A stretch of 64,000 bases of DNA from positions 7,812,001 through 7,876,000 of the forward strand of contig JAUKUA010000001.1 in the NCBI GenBank assembly GCA_030549175.1. Reading direction: 5' to 3'. Origin of the DNA: Lasiosphaeris hirsuta (lineage: Eukaryota > Ascomycota > Sordariomycetes > Sordariales > Lasiosphaeriaceae). Under the pieces are notes generated by a model. It was given only the letters and a program-made list of their open reading frames with translations, had not been told where the DNA came from and ran no database searches. The position numbers and the translations under genes are program-made. Shown in pieces: positions 24,182 to 34,958 of the stretch (position 1 is its first letter; every line of letters begins with the position of its first letter).

Positions 24182-26711
24182 TCTTCTTTTTACTTTTTAT
24201 TTTGCACATCTCCTCTTCTGTTCAGATTGCCAGCGAATCGCAAAAACGAGTGCGAGTACCAGTACTCGCCTTTGCTCGACGGCTGGATTCGCTTGCTGCA
24301 ACTGATGCCAGATAGCGATGAACAAGCTAGCATACGTTGCAGGCTCATCGACTACTGCCTCTTGGATCCAGAGAAGGGAACACATTCATATGAGGCCCTT
24401 TTATACGTTTGGGGTCAACCAGACCCGGGAAATCCCGAGACGGCCGTTTTAGGTTGGAACGGATATCTTCACATCACAAGAAATCTTGACGCAGCCCTCA
24501 AGCGTCTTCGGTACTGTTCTGCCGAACAGCTGCTATGGATAGATTCCGTATGCACCAACCAGAAGGATAACTGATGATGGCCAAAATTTATGCTTACGCA
24601 AACCGGGTAGTGGTTTGGCTTGAGGTAACCGCTGACCGTAGTGCCCGATGACTGATAGCAGTCGGGGACTCGAGAAATTACGTGTTGCGGCGAGCAGGCG
24701 TTCTGAGGTTGGATTGGATGCTAAGAAAGCGAGCAGTAGTGATGATGGGTGACAAGTGATCCGGTCGCTACTCGGTCCATCGTGGTTTCGGCGCGTCTGG
24801 GTAAGCTTCAAGCTTTTCAGGTTGATGACCATTGTATTGATGACAAACCGTATACAGGTACTCCAGGAAGTTGCTCCGGCTCGGTATGTCGTCATGGTAT
24901 CCCGATCGATGGAGACGGATGGGTACGGCTTTTGCGTGGAGCTCGAGGCTGCCCTCGACTTGGCGAGGCCGCCCCTTTTAGATTCGGATTCGGAGAATGC
25001 GGCTCGCTCAGCCGTCTACCTCATCAAAGAAGCCAGCCTTCGGCCCAAACGAGCGACAAGCCGGGAGGACAGGTTTTGCCTCGACGCGTGTCCGCTACGA
25101 GAGCTTCTGGATCTGTACGAGGACCGCAAGGCCACTGACCGACGAGACAAACTCTACGCCTTGATCGGCATTAGTTCCGATCTGGTGATACCGCCCTACT
25201 TGCTACCTGACTACAACAAGGCATGGCCCGAGCTATTCCAGCAGTTGTTCATACCCATTGTTGGTTAAGGGGCGCTCATTAGAACTTGGAACATTAAGAT
25301 GGCCGTTGCCCGGGTCAGGGGATGGGTATTTGGCCGTGTGACGGAGGTGAAAGCAGGCTCCAGTTGGAATAAGATGGATCTCAAAATTACGACAACATCA
25401 AGCCACCTGCCCCCGGAGTTGGTGGATACTACTGATATACTCCACGCGACTGCAAAGTCGGCACAGGAAAACGACGGGAACGGCAGCCCGGAAATGAAAG
25501 GGGTGGAACCGACCATGGCTTTTACAAAGATTTTGTAACCGGACGACTCCCTGACACATGGGGGCTGAAACGCTGACTATCTGCCCAGACGACACGAACC
25601 AGCTGATGGGTATGGCGCTGGGTAGGGTGGCTGCGTGCTAGCGATCAACCGCTTTGGAAATCTTCCCGGAGGTGGCTGTGAGCCTGGTCACGGTAACGGA
25701 GCCTGAGAGCGAAAAAGAGCGGGAGCCTTGCCCGGGTACTGGCGGCTGCCGATACCCTGGGTAGCTGGTGCTCTACCCTCGGATTGTCCGATGTAGCTAG
25801 GTCGACGGATGTGGTTATCGAGGCGATGTCCGATATTCTCGGACGGCGGGGAAAATTCCGCAACGGCGGGGAACAGGAGTTGCTCTCGACTTTACCACAC
25901 CACTGTATGGGGTTGACGGATTTGTTCCTTCGACGCTGTGGTGCCGGAGTCAAAGTCACCGGGGTGGTGCTCGAGGTTGTGGCTAAACTGGAGCAACATG
26001 GCACGGTTGACTTGATGAATCGTTTGCTAAACCATGGAGATGGCTGTGTTAGAGGCAGCGGCTGGCATAAAACACCCGGCTGCGGAGAGCGTGGTCCAAT
26101 TTCTCCTCGATATTACACGAATCACAGTTTCGGCATCAAGCCGCCCATGCTGAAAGAAGTCGCGAAAAACTCGAGTTACGGGGAAAGATTGCTTAAACTG
26201 CTTTTTGATCGCTACGGGCGCGACCTCATGATTGCCGGGAGAGTGGTCGAGGTGACGGCAGCCGACGGCACGGCCGAGATGATGGAGCTTCTACTCGACC
26301 AGTACCAGTACCCCGCCGAAGTCGGAATAACTGAGCCAGTAGTCGTTGCCGCTGCAGGCAACCTCTCGTTGGGCGATGACATGCCAGAATTCTTGCTCGG
26401 ATGCTGGGGCGGGGAGGTCAAGGATACCGAAGAGGCAGTCAGGAAAGCAGCAAAACCCGGCCTCGAACATCTAACCCCCCCTCATGGCCCAACTAGACCC
26501 TAAAGTCAAGATCACCGAAGACGCCATCGTAGCAGCCGTCGAGCACGAGTATGATGCCTGTGACTCCATGGAGCTGCTACTTGCCCGGCGTGGTGCCGAA
26601 CTCGCCATCACCCGAAAGATAGCCAAAGCGGCGGTCCTTCGCAATGAGAGCTTGACGGCCAGGGAATTAGTGGAAATGTTTCTTCTTCACTGGGGAGATG
26701 AATGGACCTAA
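24182..26711 (+). pseudogene. Decayed HET-domain gene with C-terminal repeat region
   Basis: Remains of a heterokaryon-incompatibility (HET, PF06985) protein, a fungal cell-death/allorecognition class. In order: YQYSPLLDGWIRLLQLMP; YEALLYVWGQ; LWIDSVCTNQKDN; MAKIYAYANRVVVWLE; PSWFRRVW spliced across a 57 bp intron (24801–24857) to VLQEVAPARYVV; the ATDRRDKLYALIG motif; a later segment RGWVFGRVTEV...LHATAKSAQE. From about 25.8 to 26.7 kb lie units of the type MELLL-x-RG-x-E-x-IT-x-x-VV-x-AAA, a degenerate C-terminal repeat array seen behind some fungal HET domains. Lesions: a frameshift with stop at 24572–24574, a TGA at 24750–24752, a TAA at 25266–25268, a TAA near 25536, and several frame changes in the repeats. 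No intact product is possible. Confidence 0.8.
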
Positions 26712-27623
26712 TGGTTGGTTGAGCACTCAATTGCTAATGGGCTCGCTCCTTGACAACCGGAGGCCCGCCGGAACGCGAATTGCGGCATGGACATTCTGGA
26801 ACTTGTTGATAAATGGCGTACTACTGGCTCTTGGTAGGTGCTCGTGTCGGTCAGCCCGTTCCCTTGGAGTGGCTGGCTGGTGATACGAACACCTTTTAGC
26901 AAAGGGAAAACACGTCAGGTCCTCAACCGAGTTCCACACAAAACAGAAAGGGTGCGCGTTCCATCGAGGCCTACCCACCTGGCATAGACTGTCTCTCTCG
27001 ACCTCCTAGACTTGGCCATTCAAAGGCCGAGTATCTATGCAACGAGGCCTGCTATATCCCCTCCCCCCTTGCAATCCAAATGGCAAGAACCCAGCGAATA
27101 TTGGCCCGGGAGTCATTCGAGGCTCGGATGACGGCTTTGCAAACGCCATTGGAGTGTTTGAAATGCCAGAATCTCAGTTTGACTGATCACAACACACCAG
27201 TATCGATGAGCCCTCATGTATCACAGCCGGCGCCGTCATGGCCGTCAGTGGGCCAGAAATCTTCGGGCCGTGGCATGGCATGAATGACTCACGCCAATGG
27301 GCGAGGGAGGAGGAGGCAGGCTGCAGATCCCAGACATGGAGACAAAGCTGCTGAATCACAGCTCTTTGCTGGATGCAGAGGTCCGATGCCAGCCCCAAGC
27401 GCGATCGCTCGTGCACCAGCATGCGGGGGACGTTCTCACTGGGTGGTTCAGGAGCAACAATCTGTTTCCACGTTGCAGCATAAGAAGACCCGACTCTTCA
27501 AGTCTTTTTTTGCAGCGTATGATTTTCGGTCACATCCAGTCTTTCATTCTCTTTTTTTCACAGTTACTAAATAACCAGGTATCCACCCAGCCGGCTCGAT
27601 ATCCAAGTCCAAGGACGGCGACT
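26712..27623. other. Intergenic region upstream of the FtsJ-like gene
   Basis: Probable eroded tail of the HET relic followed by the promoter of the methyltransferase-like gene. Nothing further recognised. Confidence 0.5.
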
Positions 27624-28877
27624 ATGGCAGAAGCCACATCTCGCAGCGGACCAGCAGGCGGCAGTGGACCAGTAGACATCACGCCGCGGCCGACCGCCCT
27701 TGTTCAGGAATACCTTCGCAAGCATCTTAGGGTCTTCTGCGAACTCCAGGAGCTCCAACGGCTTGTATGCCCAAAGTCATGCCCCCCGTTCAGACCCCTT
27801 TCAGGACAGCTGACAATCCTTCACCCCCAGGGCTGGGAAAACGAGCAGGGCGATGCCTACTTCCAGCAGCAGCGCCAGCGCGCCGACCACGCCGACGACA
27901 TGGCCAAGCTGGCCTTCTTCGACCACATGCGGCACATTGGCGCCGAGATGGACCAAGCCACCTCGGCCCTGACCATCGCGCCATCAGCAACCACCCGGCC
28001 GGCCATCCTCGACCTGTGCATGGCGCCCGGCGGATTCTCGTACGCCGCGCTACTGCACAACCCGACGGCGGAGCTCTGCGGCGTCACGCTACCGCCGTCG
28101 CAGGGCGGCCACGACCTGCTGATCCCAGACTGGGCGTCGTCCCCCGACATCTCCGTCTCCTTCCGCGACATCACCATGCTCGCCTCGGAGCTCGGCGTCG
28201 ACGCCATCCCCCCAACGCACCCAGACGCCGCCGCCTTCTCGCGCGACCGGCCGTTCGCGGGCCGCCAGTTCGACCTCGTCTTCTGCGACGGCCAGGTGCT
28301 GCGCACGCACGACCGCGGCGCGCACGCGGCCTACCGCGCGTCGCCGGCCCGCGAGGCCGCGCGCCTGCTCACCGCCCAGCTGGTGCTCGCCCTGCAGCGC
28401 ATCCGCCCCGGCGGCACCCTCGTCGCGCTCCTGCACCGCGCCGGCACCTGGCACGCGCTGGCCGTGGTGCACGCCGTCGCGGGCTTTGCCGACGTCGCGC
28501 TGTTCAAGCCCGCCCGCGCCCACCGCACCCGCTCGTCCTTCTACCTGGTGGCGCGCAACGTGCGGCCCGAGAGCGCGGCCGCGCGCGAGGCCGTCGCGGC
28601 GTGGAAGGCCCGGTGGCGCGCCGCGACGTTTGGGGGGGAGGATGACGGTGATCTCGCCGAGGTCTTTGGGCATGTCGAAGACGACGGGGTCGAGGCCGTT
28701 TTGAAGGCGTTTGGCCCCAGGTACGCCGAGCTGGCGGAGCCCGTGTTTGCCGTCCAGGCTGAGGCGCTGAGGAGGGCGCCGTTTGTCAGAGGGCGGAATC
28801 AGAGGGGGCGGTGGAGTGCCGGCGCCGGTGCTGGTGCCGGCCCTGGTGGACCGGCGGGCAGGCCGTCTTGGAGATGA
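27624..28877 (+). CDS. FtsJ/RrmJ-like methyltransferase-fold protein
   Basis: A Rossmann-fold, probably S-adenosylmethionine-binding protein of 395 or 417 residues. The SAM-binding motif is AILDLCMAPGGFSYAALL, and the motif IV-like segment is FDLVFCDGQVLR. A strand-helix segment LLTAQLVLALQRIRPGGTLVALLHR sits where RrmJ/FtsJ enzymes carry GGxxVxK. That lysine is absent here, so either the catalytic scheme differs or the protein is inactive. The C-terminus is Gly/Ala/Arg-rich (RGRNQRGRWSAGAGAG), resembling an RNA-binding tail. A 66-base in-frame segment, 27765–27830, has a GTATGC donor, CTGAC branch and CCCCAG acceptor; removing it joins LQRL to GWENEQGD and gives 395 residues, the likelier form. 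The start at 27624 is preferred over upstream in-frame codons, which encode low-quality sequence. Confidence 0.75.
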   Translation: MAEATSRSGPAGGSGPVDITPRPTALVQEYLRKHLRVFCELQELQRLVCPKSCPPFRPLSGQLTILHPQGWENEQGDAYFQQQRQRADHADDMAKLAFFDHMRHIGAEMDQATSALTIAPSATTRPAILDLCMAPGGFSYAALLHNPTAELCGVTLPPSQGGHDLLIPDWASSPDISVSFRDITMLASELGVDAIPPTHPDAAAFSRDRPFAGRQFDLVFCDGQVLRTHDRGAHAAYRASPAREAARLLTAQLVLALQRIRPGGTLVALLHRAGTWHALAVVHAVAGFADVALFKPARAHRTRSSFYLVARNVRPESAAAREAVAAWKARWRAATFGGEDDGDLAEVFGHVEDDGVEAVLKAFGPRYAELAEPVFAVQAEALRRAPFVRGRNQRGRWSAGAGAGAGPGGPAGRPSWR

Positions 28878-29978
28878 GTCTGGATGGATGGAACAAGTTC
28901 CCAGATACAAATGTTAGATGTAGGAATACCAAGCCATGATGTCCTCATACTGTATCATTGTGCCACCACGAGAGCGCGGCTGTGGCTGGGTGCTGCCACG
29001 GCCGGTCTGGGCAGCACCTGAACTACTTTTCGAACGTCAACCAAGCAATTGGCGTACTCCAGCGTTCGTTCACGAGCAGATGTCAGCGTAGCTGTGTTAA
29101 ATAGCGAGCTCGCTTCAGAGCCGTTTCTGCACTTTCAGACCTAATCTCACTTCTAGAGGTACAGCTCTACGCCCAAATCTGAACAAGTTGTCATCGACTG
29201 CTATTTGAAGTCTTTTAACACACGGCTGAGACCACTACCTCCGTCCATGTTCACTGATACTGGGCAGTCTCCTCGTCTTGGCTTTGGACAAGCCAGGGCT
29301 ACTTCGCTGAAAGTTCTTCTCAATCGAAGAACTGGAAATATCCGACAGTGAAATGGCATTTTAGCCCATGTGCCTTGGCTTGCTGTGAGTTGACTGGGGA
29401 AAAAGGCTTAGGCGAAGAAGGTATCTTCTAGAAGTTTATTTTTTTTTTCTGTCGTAACCTACCTACCTACCTATGACGTCCGTGTAACGGTGGCGTTCAA
29501 GGAAGAGTGTAAGCGAATTTGCTGATGTTGATAGCAAGAATTCCTTGTCATGACAATATCGACCAACCTGCGAGATACTACGCGTTGTACCATTTCCTTG
29601 CTAGCCTGTTGGTCAGGGCGTGCTGACTATGGCTTCGATTGTCCACATGTCTCATTCGTCAACGAGCGCGGACCAGCATACTCGCTACCTTTCAGGAGTT
29701 GTAGAGACAATACCAATCGTAATATCCAATATTCATGATTGATGGGAAGCTGGAGCGAAGCTGCTACCTCCTTTTCTGCGACTATTTTGCTCTCTGGAGG
29801 CAGGCACATGGTGTCAGGCCCACTCTTTCAGTCCAATCCGGACTAGGTTGCCTCGGGGTTGCTTCCATCCGCAGCTTCAATTCATGCACCTGAAGTGCAC
29901 CCGCGCCAACGCAAGATTGAAAAGCACCTTCCCAAACTTACCAGACACGGCTCGAGCTGTCTTCTACCGATATTTCCA
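28878..29978. other. Intergenic region upstream of the MFS gene
   Basis: Nothing coding recognised. It contains a T run near 29439–29448 and a short CCTA microsatellite (29458–29473). Confidence 0.55.
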
Positions 29979-31687
29979 ATGACTGCTAATTGGTTCTCCC
30001 AACACATGATCGCCATGTCTTCTGGCCCCCTCCCGGCGTCTAGTGCTGTCTGTGACCCGGAGAAGGCTCATATCTCTACAACAACCTCACGCCTCGCCGA
30101 ATACCCCAAGGGCGTGCGGTTAGGGCTCATAATTACGTCCCTCGCCGCGGCCGTATTCCTCTGCGCGCTGGTAAGTTGCCGTCTATATGCATGTTGCAAA
30201 GACATCCCCACTGAATACATGCTGTGCAGGACGAAACAATCATTGCCACTGCCATCCCCAAGATCACGGACGATTTTAAAAGCATAAATGATATTGGCTG
30301 GTACGGCTCGGCGTATTTCTTGACCTTTGCATCTTTCCGGCTCATCTTTGGAAAGCTGTTTACCTTTTATTCCATCAAGCATGTCTTCCTCTGGTCCATC
30401 TTTATCTTTGAGGTCGGCTCGCTGGTCTGCGCGGTAGCGCACGCGTCACCGGTCTTCATTGCCGGCCGCGCTATAGCGGGCCTGGGCAGCGCCGGCATCA
30501 ACGCCGGTTTCATCATCATCCTCGCCGCCTCTCTTCCCCTCGAGAGGCGCCCCATGTTTGTCAGTTCCTACAGCGGCATGTACGGCATCGCCTCGGTCGT
30601 TGCCCCCCTGATGGGCGGTGCATTCACGACACATCTGACTTGGCGGTGGTGCTTTTACATCAACTTGCCCATTGGCGCCGCTGCCATGGCTGCCACGGCA
30701 TTCTGCCTGCGCCCACCGTCCCGCGACGAGGTAAGCGCGACGTGGAGAGAAAAGATGGCGCAGATGGACCTGCTCGGAACAGCCGTCTTGGTGCCGGGCA
30801 CCGTCTGTCTCCTGCTGGCCTTGCAGTGGGGCGGCTCTGTCCACGCGTGGAATAGCCCGACTCTCATTGGTCTGCTGGTAACCATGGCTGTGGCTGCTGT
30901 GTGCTTCATCGGCATCCAGATCTGGAAGCAAGACCAAGGCACAGTGCCTCCACGCATCGCTAAGCAGCGAAGCGTCGCCTGCAGCACCATCTACGTCTTT
31001 TGTGCCGGCGGGGCCCTCAATTTGTTCCAGTACTTCCCGCCAATTTGGTTCCAAGCCATCAAGGGAATGACCGCCTTCGACTCGGGAACTCGGATCCTCC
31101 CTACAACGCTCGGTACCGTGGTTTTCTCCCTCGTTGCCGGTTTCGGCGTCTCGAGATGCGGCTACTACACCCCCTTCATGATTGCAGGAGCCGCTCTTCT
31201 CCTCATCAGCACCTGTCTGACCTCGACGTGGCAGCCCTCGGCGTCCAACGCAACAATTATTGGCTATCAAATCATTTTTGGAGCTGGTGCAGGCTTGGGC
31301 ATACAGCAATCCCACACAGCAGCCCAGACTGTTCTTGCCGACAAGGACGTGCCGACCGGCGCCGTGGTGTTGATTTTTGCACAGATTCTGGGCGGCACTA
31401 TCTGGCTCTCAGCTGGCCAGAACATCCTGACAAGTCATCTGCTGGCCGGCTTGTCCCAGGTGCTGCCCGACCTTGATATCCAAAGCATATTGGACACGGG
31501 AGCGACAGGCCTCCGAGGGGCGGTGGGACCGGGACGGGAGGACGTAGCCATTCTAGCGTACAACTATGCATTGACGAGGACGTTTCTATGCGCCGTGGGA
31601 CTGGCAGCAGCAGCATTTGTAGTGTCTCTAGGTATGGAGTGGCGATCTACCAAGCCTCCCAAGCCAGACTCGGATGATAGTGGTTGA
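29979..31687 (+). CDS. MFS transporter, DHA2 (14-helix drug:H+ antiporter) type
   Basis: Plasma- or vacuolar-membrane efflux transporter of about 549 residues, two exons: 29979–30170 and 30230–31687, with a 59 bp intron (GTAAGT to GCAG). The join creates the DHA2 family signature around helix 1: FLCALDETIIATAIPKITDDF. Next come WYGSAYFLT, LIFGKLFTFYSIKHVFL, an arginine-bearing GRAIAGLGSAGINAGF segment and PLMGGAFTTHLTWRWCFYINLP (motif C/end-of-helix-5 region). Repeated hydrophobic helices continue to the C-terminus, which is short and Pro/Asp-rich (PPKPDSDDSG). ATGs at 29979, 30006 and 30015 are all in frame, so the exact start is open. Relatives include mycotoxin and azole exporters, but no biosynthetic cluster is adjacent, so the substrate is unknown. 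Confidence 0.92.
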
Positions 31688-31861
31688 TGTTTCAGAGGTG
31701 GTGTGTTTGGAGTAGTAGGTATATTCTTCTTCTTCTTCTTCTTCTTCTTCTATCTGTCTCGAAAATGTCCTTGGCTCTTTGGCCACGCACCATGGACTGG
31801 GTATCAATTTCATCTGCACACCAAAACGCCGCCAGGCCCCCTAAATCCAAGTTTCCGACGT

Positions 31862-32989
31862 CTAAGCCCCAAAAGCAATCCACCGCACGTTCCTCACCTC
31901 GCTCAAGTACTCCTCGGCGCTGACCTTCATGAACCCCCTCGCGGCGAGCTCCCTCTCCTCCTCAAAGACAGCATCCCTCCCATCATGCACCATCTTCCTC
32001 TTGCCCCCGACCGCGGCCGCGACCACCACGGGCGTCTCCTCCCCCAGCACCAGCCCCAGCAGGTCATGCAGCGCCGCGGCCTGCCTCGCCCGGTACTCGA
32101 GTGGCGTCTCGATGGCCCCCACAGGCGTCCTCTCCCCCTCCTCCTCATCCTCCTCCCCCCCTTCCCAAACCCTTCCTGCCGCCACGCTGTGCTCCACCAC
32201 ATCGTACCACGCCTCCCCGGCCGCCTCCTCCAGACTCCCCCGCGGCCGCCGCACCACGTCGAGCACCTCCCTGCTCACATCGTCATAACTGTCCCGCCCG
32301 TCGCCGACGGCCAGGTGGCGGTCCTCGACACGCCGCGCGCGCCGCGCCGGGCTGCGCCCGCCCCGCAGCCGCTCCCGCCGGCTGAGCAGGTACGGCTTGG
32401 AGCGCTGCAGCGATGGGGCCGGGGCGGTCTGGGTCTGCGAGGACGGGAGGAGGGCCGGTAGGGAGTAGCGTGGTGAGGACGTCCCGATGGGGGGTGGGTG
32501 CAGGGTGATGGCGGACGGCGGGAGCATGCAGGGGTATTGGTACTGGAATGAGTCGATTTCGTCGCTGGCGGAGTCCTGTTGTTGTTGTTGTTTTTGTTGT
32601 TGGTGTGTGGAAGGGACCGGGGGTGGGTGGTGTTGGGGGGGCGCTGGGTGGCGAGGGGGTTGCGGGTGCTGCTGTCTGGCGTGTTGCTGGGGCGGCTGGT
32701 GGGTGTGTGGTGGCGGGTGCGTGATGTGGACCGGCCGGGCGGATGCCGTCACGGGGATGACCAGCGGCGAGAGCTGCGGCCGCGGCGGGATCGGCCGTCT
32801 CTTGACGGGCTTGGGCGGCTCGTGGTAGAACGACGGCTGGGAGGGGGAGTGGTGGGACGGCGAAGCGGCGGTCAGGTGGCCGGCGCTGTGGAGGAGGACG
32901 CCGACGGGCTGGACCGCGTAGCCCGTGCTGGTCAGCGAGTATGCCGATCCCCCGGGGAAGAAGGTGTGTCTCCGCATTGTTTGCGACAT
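31862..32989 (-). CDS. Hypothetical protein, Pro/His/Gln-rich N-terminus, conserved-looking C-terminus
   Basis: Single-exon gene of about 375 residues; I do not recognise a named family. Residues 1–200 are low complexity, rich in Pro, His, Ser and Gln and presumably disordered. The C-terminal 150 residues look folded: RREDRHLAV-like basic region, SYDDVSREVLDVVRRPRGSLEEAAGEAWYDVVEHSVAAG, then TPLEYRARQAAALHDLLGL and a final EEERELAARGFMKVSAEEYLSEV. A true ATG is present at 32989; further upstream only a TTG codon extends the frame. A T run sits just upstream of the start on the coding strand. GC-rich wobble bases through the frame support it as coding. Confidence 0.65.
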   Translation of the reverse strand: MSQTMRRHTFFPGGSAYSLTSTGYAVQPVGVLLHSAGHLTAASPSHHSPSQPSFYHEPPKPVKRRPIPPRPQLSPLVIPVTASARPVHITHPPPHTHQPPQQHARQQHPQPPRHPAPPQHHPPPVPSTHQQQKQQQQQDSASDEIDSFQYQYPCMLPPSAITLHPPPIGTSSPRYSLPALLPSSQTQTAPAPSLQRSKPYLLSRRERLRGGRSPARRARRVEDRHLAVGDGRDSYDDVSREVLDVVRRPRGSLEEAAGEAWYDVVEHSVAAGRVWEGGEEDEEEGERTPVGAIETPLEYRARQAAALHDLLGLVLGEETPVVVAAAVGGKRKMVHDGRDAVFEEERELAARGFMKVSAEEYLSEVRNVRWIAFGA

Positions 32990-34958
32990 GGTGTTCAAGT
33001 TGTTGACAAAAAAAAAAAAAAAAAAAAAAAAAAACCGTTGGCGATGCAGTCGTGTTTTATAGGCCGATTCTTGTTGCCGGGTTGGGAAATCGGGAGACTA
33101 GAGTTGGCGTTGAGACCAACGGCGGTCTCGACGGTTTTTGGCCCGATACTAACTTATACTACTCATCACTAGTCAGATCAAGGTGCCCCCTTGAAGGGGA
33201 CCCAGCGAGATTCATATGCTCGGCTGGGGCAACGCGCTGGTGTCTTGGCCGTGGCTTACTGTAAAGAGCGGTGGCATCTTTTCGCAGTCTTTCTTGCCGT
33301 CGCTTTTTTTTTTTCTCTTCCGCAGTGGGTGCGCAAGACGGCTGCCGGTGGCGTGTCCCCCCCCCCCCCCCCGAAGGGTCACTTGGGGGGCTCATGCTCC
33401 TGGCCGAAGAGGTGTGAGGACGCTTTGCAATCAAGTGTTAGGCACAAAGGGCGACCTGAGAAGGAGCTAGGCAAATCAGAGTTGGGACGAGAGACCAGGT
33501 GCGTGGCTGACTTGTCGGTGGCGTCCAACCAGACAAAGGCTGGTATTTTGGGCGAGGGGGGCGCAGTTCGGCTCGAGAGGGAGCCCAGGACTGAACTCTG
33601 AAGAGGGAGGGGTCCCCGGTCTTGATTCGTCCATCTTTGTCAGCCCTAAGGGGGCTGCGGAGCACAAAACCACCCGTTTTGCCTCGCGCCGGTCTGTGCC
33701 CGATTGCCTTTGAACTATCAACGCGCTGGCCTGGCTCAGCTCCTGGACAAAAGAGGGATGGGGGGAGGGGAAGGGGGGACATCTCCCTGGGCAACGGCCC
33801 TGCCCCAACCCTAACCCTGCGCGGCAGACTTTGGGAGCGCATGGTGAGTCCGACAGCCAGCATGAGGGTGGTCTGACGGAGATGGCTAAGAATGGCCTGC
33901 ATGCCGCATGTTTTGCTGGCAATGAGAGACTCACTCACTCGGGGCGCGATTGGCGCAAATTGTCTTCCGGACGGGCAAGGGCAACCTTGGCGGGGAAGGG
34001 TCAGGCGCTGCGCGGCCGCGCTGGCGTTCTTTTTTTGAGACTCTGGGGCCATCGCGCCAAGGATCGCATCCCCGGCCAGCTCGCCTGCTCCCGCTTCGCC
34101 TGCTGGGTTCCCCGCAAAAACACAAGCCGCAGAGATGACGACTATCGCCAGTTTTTATTTTTTTGACACGCGAGACACTTCACGTCAGCTGCTGCTTCAC
34201 GTCGTGGGTGAGCTGTGGAACTGCGCCCGAGTGGCAACACGAACGAGGACGCGCATCGGGTAAGAAAAAGTCAAATATTACGATCTTGGTGAGATTACCT
34301 AATGACAAAAGAAAGCCGTGACATGCGGTACACGCACATCATGGATATAATCAGCGATGATGATGCGGCCCATGTCCAGTCTGGCTGCTGATTTCCAAAT
34401 CGATCCCAGCGTTCCAAGACTGTCATACCACCCCTACTCCGACGAGGGCCCCCCCCCCCCGAGTCCCGAGTCCCGAGTCGATTTCCCAAGTCGATGCCAA
34501 AGCTGACAGCTCCACCACTTGTGCTCCTCGTACTATTTTAAGAGAAATCGTCACACGGTGCCATCCCAATGCCAATCAATGCCAATCAATGCCAATCAAA
34601 TGCCAGTCAATGCCAATCAATGCCAATGCAAAATGCCTTCCCACATGGAGTACAGGTGGTGGTAGTATCAACAACAAAACGCCGTCGAAGCGAGGCACAA
34701 CAACAAAAGCCCGCCCGCTCCCGAGTCCGAGTTCCAACAAACACAACTTGAAACGCAATAATTGACCTCCCAAAATGCAGTGCAGTGCAGTGCCCGCGCC
34801 CGCGAATCAGCGCCGGGTTCGTCATGCCGCCGTTCCGTCCTTTCACACCCCGGTTCTGGTCCTGTGTGCCCTAGTAGCCGTGGAACCATCATCCACTATA
34901 ACGGTAAATGGTATCGTCCGAGAGTTGAGAGTCGAGAGTCGAGAGTCGAGGCCCGAGG
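32990..34958. other. Intergenic region with poly-A/poly-C tracts and CCAAT repeats
   Basis: No gene I can support. Contains an A run at 33007–33033 (a T run in the leader of the gene to the left), a C run at 33357–33372 and a tandem CCAATCA array at 34568–34628. A 204-codon minus frame at 33438–34052 has Pro/Arg/Ser-rich composition and no motif. Confidence 0.55.
34568..34628 (+). repeat. Tandem AATGCCAATC repeat carrying CCAATCA boxes
   Basis: Six near-perfect copies of a 10-base unit, one with an extra A and one with A-to-G change. Each full unit contains CCAATCA, which resembles the binding site of the fungal CCAAT-binding (HAP) complex. No start codon lies just downstream on the plus strand, so a promoter role is not shown. 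Confidence 0.8.

Noticed and set aside
33803..33818. Telomere repeat (AACCCTAACCCT)
   Set aside because: Only two units; also seen singly at 4775 and 52465. Too short to indicate a telomere or subtelomere.
33438..34052. 204-codon minus-strand frame
   Set aside because: Low-complexity Pro/Arg/Ser composition, overlapping open frames on both strands, no motif.
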